A stretch of DNA of 11,426 nucleotides, from assembly GCA_037969055.1 (NCBI GenBank), contig JBBKWR010000267.1, forward strand, positions 1-11,426, given 5' to 3'. The stretch is from Pelagihabitans sp037969055. GTDB taxonomy: Bacteria; Bacteroidota; Bacteroidia; Flavobacteriales; Flavobacteriaceae. Position 1 is the stretch's first letter; each line of letters begins with the position of its first letter. The notes under the pieces were generated by a model. The model was given only the letters and a program-made list of their open reading frames with translations. It ran no database searches and had not been told where the DNA came from. The position numbers and the translations under genes were made by a program. Shown one piece after another: positions 7,545-11,426 of this stretch.

Positions 7545-8744
7545 TTATTTTTTAACAATGTGTATGAGTACCTGAGCCATTTTATGCGCCCTGTCCTGTA
7601 CCGTTTCCGCACTCCACCCCAATTTGATCAGGCAAGAAATATTGCGACCTACCCAATGATCGGATTTAGAAAAATCTGACTCTGTGTAATCGGGGAGTTG
7701 ATTTTCTATTTCTCCCGTCAGTTTTCCCAAAGACTTTTTGTTGACTAGGTGTTCCCATTTCCTATAATAATGCCAATTATTATCATACCAATAAAAACAT
7801 CCATCGACCCCGGCTTCGCCCAAAGCTTTATGCGCCTTTTTTGCAAGGGAGGCATCGGATAGGAAAAAGCTCAGAAACGCATAACTTTCTACCCCGCCCG
7901 GCGGGACTTTCCGAAAAGTAAGCCCTGGGATATTCTGCAGGGACTCCCTTATTATTGAATAATTCTTTTTTTGGATCGATAAAAATTCCTCCAAACGATA
8001 CAATTGTACTAGTCCGACAGCTGCATTCAGTTCTGAAATGCGATGGTTATAGCCCAAAAAAGGATGGCCTTCCGCGCCACGATCCTTTCCAATATGGTCG
8101 TGCCCATGATCGGAATAATGGTCGGCATTCTTATAATATTTTTCATTATTGGTGATAATGGCACCCCCTTCCCCACAGGTAATGGTCTTTACATAATCAA
8201 AGGAAAAACAACCAAGATCGCCAATGCTTCCCAAAGGTTTGCCCTCATAAGACCCCCCAATGGCCTGACATGCATCTTCCAGTAATAATAAGCTATGTCT
8301 TTTGCATATTATCTTCAGGGCACCAAGATCGGCCATGGAACCGCACATATGCACGGGCATGACCACCTTTGTCTTTGGGGTAATCGCTTTTTCAACAGCC
8401 TGGGGATCTAAGGTCAGTGTATTATCCACATCCACAAGAATTGGAACGGCCCCAAGGGCCAAGATGGACTCAAAACTGGCCACAAACGTAAAGGTGGGCA
8501 TGATCACCTCGTCCCCTGCCCCGATACCTGCACTGGCCAATGCCACCGTCAATGCAGCCGTGCCGCTACTTACAACTTGGGCATGCCTGACCTGCATTTT
8601 TTTTGCCAAGGCTTTTTCCAACTCAGCTGCCTTCCATTGTCCATTGCGCATCCCGTCAAAACCATAGCGCATCAGCACGCCGGTATCCAGTACTTGCTGT
8701 ACTCCCGCTCTTTCTTTCTCTCCAAACAATTCAAATCCCGGCAT
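7545..8744 (-). CDS. kdnA: PLP-dependent DegT/DnrJ/EryC1/StrS aminotransferase, KdnA-like (8-amino-Kdo synthesis)
   Basis: This 399-residue enzyme is a fold-type I sugar aminotransferase. The Schiff-base lysine is Lys186 in FSFDYVKTITCGEGGA, the pyridine-binding Asp is Asp157 in LLEDACQAIGGS, and SSGTAAL (59-65) binds the phosphate. Several stretches are, as I remember it, hallmarks of Shewanella KdnA, which aminates C8 of 8-oxo-Kdo: the N-terminus MPGFELFG, RYGFDGMRN, VHMCGSMA, YSDHGHDHIGKDRGA, and VDGCFYWYDNNWHY. If so, the product is a Kdo carrying an amino group, an envelope-sugar modification. This is from memory of the family; a close relative acting on another keto-sugar is possible. 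In Shewanella kdnA sits beside kdnB (a Kdo dehydrogenase), but no such gene is in this window. The gene is read away from a 256-bp heptamer-repeat spacer and converges on ribB 33 bp away. Confidence 0.92.
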   Translation of the reverse strand: MPGFELFGEKERAGVQQVLDTGVLMRYGFDGMRNGQWKAAELEKALAKKMQVRHAQVVSSGTAALTVALASAGIGAGDEVIMPTFTFVASFESILALGAVPILVDVDNTLTLDPQAVEKAITPKTKVVMPVHMCGSMADLGALKIICKRHSLLLLEDACQAIGGSYEGKPLGSIGDLGCFSFDYVKTITCGEGGAIITNNEKYYKNADHYSDHGHDHIGKDRGAEGHPFLGYNHRISELNAAVGLVQLYRLEEFLSIQKKNYSIIRESLQNIPGLTFRKVPPGGVESYAFLSFFLSDASLAKKAHKALGEAGVDGCFYWYDNNWHYYRKWEHLVNKKSLGKLTGEIENQLPDYTESDFSKSDHWVGRNISCLIKLGWSAETVQDRAHKMAQVLIHIVKK

Positions 8745-8767
8745 TGAGATGTATTTAGTTAATGGTT

Positions 8768-8998
8768 ATGTCATAGGTCGAAGGTCCAAGGTCCAAGGTC
8801 CAAGGTCGAAGGTCTAAGGTCTAAGGTCTAAGGTCTAAGGTCAATAGACTAAATTCCTGGTTACCTCGTACTTTGTATTTCGTACTTCAGAATATGTCCA
8901 AGGTCCAAGGTCTAAAATCTAAATTCCTGTTTACTTCGTATTTCGAACTTCATACTTTGTACCTCAAAATATATCCTATTTCTTAAGTCCTAAGTCTT
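8768..8998. repeat. Heptamer-phased tandem repeat region (33 consecutive 7-bp units)
   Basis: The spacer between the nitroreductase stop and the KdnA-like start is built from 7-bp units. Ten consecutive units at 8775-8844 are AGGTCNA, with the sixth base C, T, G or A (CCCA/TA type variants grouped together). Two more AGGTCYA units at 8901-8914 lie in the same register, 126 bp (18 units) from the first. The remaining sequence also parses into heptamers in that register, including TCGTACT-type units (8866-8886, 8936-8963) and AAGTCYT units (8985-8998). By my count the fourth base is T in 29 of 33 units and the third is G in 23 of 33. This points to one ancestral heptamer that expanded and drifted. 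It is upstream of the aminotransferase, so copy-number change would move whatever promoter drives it. No perfect TAnnTTTG box is visible between the repeats and the ATG. Confidence 0.9.
8845..8998. repeat. Diverged direct repeat of about 70 bp within the heptamer region
   Basis: Two copies of the same mosaic follow the ten AGGTC units: 8845-8914 and 8915-8998. Each begins with a CTAAATTCCTG core (8849-8859 and 8919-8929, exactly 70 bp apart), continues with a GTTTAC-like unit, a run of TCGTACT-like heptamers, a TCARAAT unit and a TCC-containing unit, and ends in GTCC/GTCT units. The second copy has four TCGTACT-like units where the first has three, so the copies seem to differ by whole heptamers. 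Confidence 0.7.
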
Positions 8999-9000
8999 AT

Positions 9001-9633
9001 TTAGAAAACATCGATCACACTATCGTCCAAATCTTTTCGCACTTTCTTGAACCCTGAGAACATATCATCGGCAGCCCGATAGCCTATTGGCATGACCAAC
9101 ACAGAGGTCAGCCCCATGTCGCCTAGCGCTAAAAGACGGTCATACGCTGCTGGTACAAAACCTTCCATCGGGCACGAATCGATCCGTTCGAGTGCGCATA
9201 TGGTCAATAAGTTTCCCATGGCCAAATAGGCCTGGTGGGTTGCCCAGGTCCGAACTTCCGTTAATTCTTTATTGGTGAAATTATCGACGAGTGCCTCTTT
9301 AAAAGGATTCAAGATCTTTTCGCTGGTACCCCGTATTCGTTTTACCTGTTCGAAATACCGGCTAATATAAGCCCCATCAATCTTATTTTCAATACACAAA
9401 ACCAACACATGGGAAGCTTGTGCAACCTGTTCCTGGGCATACGAAAATGGCACTAATTGTTGCTGTATTTCTTTGTTGTGCAATACCACCATTTTTATGG
9501 GCTGCAATCCGTATGAGGTTGCGGTTAGGTTAAATGCTTTTTTTAACATTTCTAACTTTTCCGGTGATAGCATTCGTTCGGAATCGAACTTTTTTACGGC
9601 ATAACGCCATTGTAGCTGCCCAACGATATCCAT
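9001..9633 (-). CDS. Nitroreductase family NAD(P)H-dependent FMN oxidoreductase
   Basis: This 210-residue cytosolic flavoprotein resembles the NfsB/NfnB branch of the nitroreductase family, which uses NAD(P)H to reduce quinones, nitro compounds or other acceptors by a ping-pong mechanism as a homodimer. The N-terminus WRYAVKKFD holds the FMN-phosphate contacts Arg10 and Lys14. PTSYGLQP-like sequence here is TATSYGLQPIKMVVL (about 37-51), lining the flavin. The C-terminus has GYRAADDMFSGFKKVRKDLDD, where Lys/Arg near the end usually also bind FMN. Length is typical. The natural substrate cannot be deduced. It starts 10 bp after the end of the TSUP permease gene on the same strand, so the two are very likely co-transcribed. 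Downstream is the heptamer repeat region rather than an obvious terminator. Confidence 0.92.
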   Translation of the reverse strand: MDIVGQLQWRYAVKKFDSERMLSPEKLEMLKKAFNLTATSYGLQPIKMVVLHNKEIQQQLVPFSYAQEQVAQASHVLVLCIENKIDGAYISRYFEQVKRIRGTSEKILNPFKEALVDNFTNKELTEVRTWATHQAYLAMGNLLTICALERIDSCPMEGFVPAAYDRLLALGDMGLTSVLVMPIGYRAADDMFSGFKKVRKDLDDSVIDVF

Positions 9634-9643
9634 AGTAATATTT

Positions 9644-10399
9644 TTAAGTAAAAAACCAAAGTTTAATAGCCATGATCACCACCATTACGACCAAAAATGT
9701 CTTGATGAACCCATCCCCCTTATTGACCGAAACACGGCTGGCCACCCAGGCGCCCGTACCGTTTCCGACGGCCAATACCAGACCGACTTTCCATTGTACC
9801 TTATCATTCATTTCGAACACGGCCAATGCTGCCAGGGTATAGATCAATACCACAACGACCTTGGTGGCATTTGCGCGCACCAGTGTCATCTGGTTCACAT
9901 AGTGTAAAAATAGAATAATAATAAAACCCAGTCCTGCGTTGATAAAACCGCCGTAAATTCCAAAAAAGAAAAAACCCCCAATCCCTAACCACAAATACTT
10001 GCCGGTTACCCGTTCCTGTAATCCCTCCAATTTTAATTTAGGCTTGAAGATAATGATCAGGACCACAATGACCATGATGATGGCCAGGATCCTATTAAAG
10101 GTTTCCCCTTTGATGTCCACAGCGATATAAGCTCCGAGTATGGCACCGAATAGTGCCGAGATGCCCAAATAGATGTTGAATGGGAAGGTCGAGACCCCTT
10201 TGCTGCTAAAGCCTGCCGTTCCCATTAAATTTTGAATGGCCACTGCAACCCTATTGGTACCATTGGCAACGTTCGGCGGCAATCCCAAAAATATAAGTAC
10301 AGGCAGTGATATCAACGAACCACCCCCGGCGACAGTATTAATGAATCCCACCACGAAGCCCACGACTACCAAAAGCACGTAATGGTACCATTCCTCCAT
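9644..10399 (-). CDS. TSUP (TauE/SafE) family membrane permease
   Basis: This 251-residue protein belongs to the TSUP family of anion permeases and exporters, several of which move sulfite, sulfoacetate, taurine-derived or other organic sulfonates. It has two homologous halves of about four helices each. The first half starts with GFVVGFINTVAGGGSLISLP then GLPPNVANGTNRVAV; the second repeats this as GIYGGFINAGLGFIIILF then VRANATKVVVVLIYT. Both show the Gly-rich first helix and the Asn-containing second helix of the family. About eight membrane segments are likely. Substrate is unknown; no sulfur-metabolism gene is adjacent. The next gene, 10 bp downstream, is a nitroreductase, and the two form one unit. 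The ATG at 10399 lies only 4 bases after a TAnnTTTG box, so the message may be leaderless. Confidence 0.93.
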   Translation of the reverse strand: MEEWYHYVLLVVVGFVVGFINTVAGGGSLISLPVLIFLGLPPNVANGTNRVAVAIQNLMGTAGFSSKGVSTFPFNIYLGISALFGAILGAYIAVDIKGETFNRILAIIMVIVVLIIIFKPKLKLEGLQERVTGKYLWLGIGGFFFFGIYGGFINAGLGFIIILFLHYVNQMTLVRANATKVVVVLIYTLAALAVFEMNDKVQWKVGLVLAVGNGTGAWVASRVSVNKGDGFIKTFLVVMVVIMAIKLWFFT

Positions 10400-10403
10400 A
10401 AAA

Positions 10404-10411
10404 CAAAAATA
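10404..10411 (-). promoter_or_regulatory. Putative -7 box before the TSUP gene
   Basis: On the minus strand TATTTTTG matches the Bacteroidota -7 consensus TAnnTTTG exactly and ends 4 bases before the TSUP ATG. Initiation 5-7 bases downstream would fall on or next to the ATG, giving a leaderless or nearly leaderless transcript. No TTTG/TTG is seen at the expected -33 distance, so this may be chance in an A/T-rich stretch. Confidence 0.3.
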
Positions 10412-10497
10412 GGGTGTTACAAGGAAATTGATCGGGTAGCCACGGAAATAATATAAGATTCCCTTTTAAATCGGAAAATTTATGATGCCCCTCACCA

Positions 10498-10518
10498 TAT
10501 TGGGTGCTATTCCCAATA
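10498..10518 (-). terminator. Possible weak hairpin after the DUF1080 gene
   Basis: A 7-bp inverted repeat (TATTGGG and CCCAATA) with a 7-nt loop begins 1 base beyond the DUF1080 stop. On the transcribed (minus) strand it is not followed by a T-tract, so it does not look like a standard intrinsic terminator. It could still stabilise the 3' end or be chance. Confidence 0.25.
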
Positions 10519-10519
10519 A

Positions 10520-11257
10520 TTAATATTTTACTGGAACCGATTCACTTTCGGTGGTTACGCTTGGTGGCAATCCAATGATCCGAAAATTTCTAAAATGTAT
10601 CTCGGCTCCTTCCGATTCCAAACATAGATACCCTTTTTTTATAGAGGATTTACTGATTCCATTGACGAACTTCCCATTTACGGCAAGCTTAATGGTGCCA
10701 TCCACACAGATGACTTTATAGCTATTCCATTCGCCTTTCCCGAGTGCCCTGTTTTCGATGGATTTGCTCCTTTCCCCTCTTGGGTTATCCGGAATTGTTT
10801 CCACGCCACCAACCCCGAACAACTCCCCATGAACATAGGCTATCGGGGGTTTGACGCCGTCTTTAATATGCTGGTTTACCCAATCCAATTCGAGCATTTG
10901 AACCTCGACGCCCCCGGGCAATCGACTTTGCTTATCAGGTGCCGCATCGCTCCACACAAAAACCCCTGAATTTCCGCCCGCCTCCATATGGCGCCATTCC
11001 ACCAACAAAATAAAATTCTCATACTGCTTCTCTGAGCGCATGACCCCGATGGGTTGGCCCTTACAAATAAGTAAATCATTTTCTGTGCGCCACGTATCTG
11101 GACCGGTATTAACATTGATCCAGTTGATTAATTTACTTTCATCGGCTCCTGAAATCATCTCATTAAGTCCTATTTCGGTTCCGAAGGAGATGGATTGTGA
11201 TTGACAGATCGGGCTGATCATAATAGCCAATAATGGGAATATGAATTTTAACATCAT
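10520..11257 (-). CDS. Secreted DUF1080 protein (3-keto-disaccharide hydrolase family)
   Basis: A 245-residue exported protein with a concanavalin-like beta-sandwich of the DUF1080 family (PF06439). Members include 3-keto-disaccharide hydrolases that cleave glycosides after C3 oxidation. The N-terminus MMLKFIFPLLAIMISPICQS is a signal peptide; the Cys at about residue 18 lacks a good lipobox. The family core is visible: ENDLLICKG, YENFILLVEWRHMEAGGNSGVFVWSD (about 80-105), GGVEVQMLELDW, GEWNSYKVICVDGTIKLAVNGKFVN and the end strand GYLCLESEGAEIHFRNFRIIGLP. ATG 11257 is followed at once by ATG 11254; either could be the start. It lies 19 bp downstream of a Gfo/Idh/MocA-type gene, so the two probably form an oxidise-then-cleave pathway for a plant or algal sugar. 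That pathway is inferred from context. Confidence 0.9.
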   Translation of the reverse strand: MMLKFIFPLLAIMISPICQSQSISFGTEIGLNEMISGADESKLINWINVNTGPDTWRTENDLLICKGQPIGVMRSEKQYENFILLVEWRHMEAGGNSGVFVWSDAAPDKQSRLPGGVEVQMLELDWVNQHIKDGVKPPIAYVHGELFGVGGVETIPDNPRGERSKSIENRALGKGEWNSYKVICVDGTIKLAVNGKFVNGISKSSIKKGYLCLESEGAEIHFRNFRIIGLPPSVTTESESVPVKY

Positions 11258-11276
11258 AGTATTGGGTTGTGTGGCT

Positions 11277-11426
11277 TTAAATTAAGTTGGTCACTCCTGG
11301 TATTGCAATCGGTGGGGTTTTCCAAACGAGGTCCCAATCGTATTCGGAAATTTTGGGCCCTAATAGCCCATTCGAATTAAATGCTTCTTCCCAACTGATC
11401 GTCTGACCTGTATAACCTACCATTCG
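11277..11426 (-). CDS. C-terminal end of a Gfo/Idh/MocA-family oxidoreductase (partial)
   Basis: An open frame enters from the right edge and stops at TAA (11277-11279 on the plus strand), giving the last 49 residues. It reads RMVGYTGQTISWEEAFNSNG and ends WKTPPIAIPGVTNLI. The YTGQxxxWEEAxNS and closing PPIAxPGVT segments are typical of the C-terminus of secreted Gfo/Idh/MocA NAD(P)-dependent sugar oxidoreductases common in Bacteroidota. The Rossmann domain and catalytic residues are outside the window. It is probably co-transcribed with the DUF1080 gene 19 bp downstream. Confidence 0.75.
   Translation of the reverse strand, partial: RMVGYTGQTISWEEAFNSNGLLGPKISEYDWDLVWKTPPIAIPGVTNLI

Noticed and set aside
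7955..8667. Plus-strand open frames across the aminotransferase gene
   Set aside because: They lie antisense to a gene with clear conserved motifs and their translations show no family features.
8775..8844. CRISPR array
   Set aside because: The repeated unit is 7 bp with no spacers; real CRISPR repeats are about 23-47 bp with unique spacers, and no cas gene is present.
10400..10519. Riboswitch or small RNA upstream of the TSUP gene
   Set aside because: The 120 bases have no conserved riboswitch-like core that I can see; only a weak 7-bp hairpin and one promoter-like box.

Overview
The window looks like a chromosomal segment from a member of the Bacteroidota, most likely a marine Flavobacteriaceae. 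The evidence is moderate-to-low GC, almost no Shine-Dalgarno sequences, promoter-like boxes of the Bacteroidota type (TAnnTTTG), a flavobacterial style of LolA, FtsK and LptF/G proteins, and a RibB with a decayed RibA-like tail. No rRNA, tRNA, CRISPR array, transposase or phage gene is visible.

Left part, plus strand. The window opens with the last 34 residues of a membrane protein, possibly an NhaC-type Na+/H+ antiporter. It is followed by a Phe/Asp-rich lipoprotein of unknown function, then thiol peroxidase (tpx) overlapping a DgkA-family lipid kinase. A tight cluster follows: ftsK, lolA, an LptF/LptG-family permease and ribB. A good promoter candidate lies across the dgkA stop codon just before ftsK. 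The cluster joins chromosome translocation at division (FtsK), lipoprotein transport (LolA), lipopolysaccharide export (LptF/G) and the butanone-phosphate branch of riboflavin synthesis (RibB). Joints are overlapping or nearly so (8 bp for tpx/dgkA, 4 bp for lptF/G-ribB), which suggests co-transcription and translational coupling.

Right part, minus strand. Everything from 7545 to the end is encoded on the other strand and converges on ribB with only 33 bp between. Reading in transcription order, the genes are: the end of a Gfo/Idh/MocA-type oxidoreductase; a secreted DUF1080 (3-keto-disaccharide hydrolase family) protein 19 bp later; a TSUP/TauE-SafE permease and a nitroreductase in one unit; and a PLP aminotransferase closely resembling KdnA, the enzyme that makes 8-amino-Kdo.

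The most unusual element is the 256-bp spacer upstream of the KdnA-like gene. It contains ten perfect-register 7-bp repeats (AGGTCNA). On closer reading, about 231 bp can be parsed into 33 consecutive heptamers in one unbroken register, including diverged heptamer families and a duplicated block of about 70 bp. Other points worth attention are the loss of all three zinc-ligand cysteines in the RibA-like half of RibB, the absence of a KdnB partner near the KdnA-like gene, and a large extra segment in the LptF/G permease.
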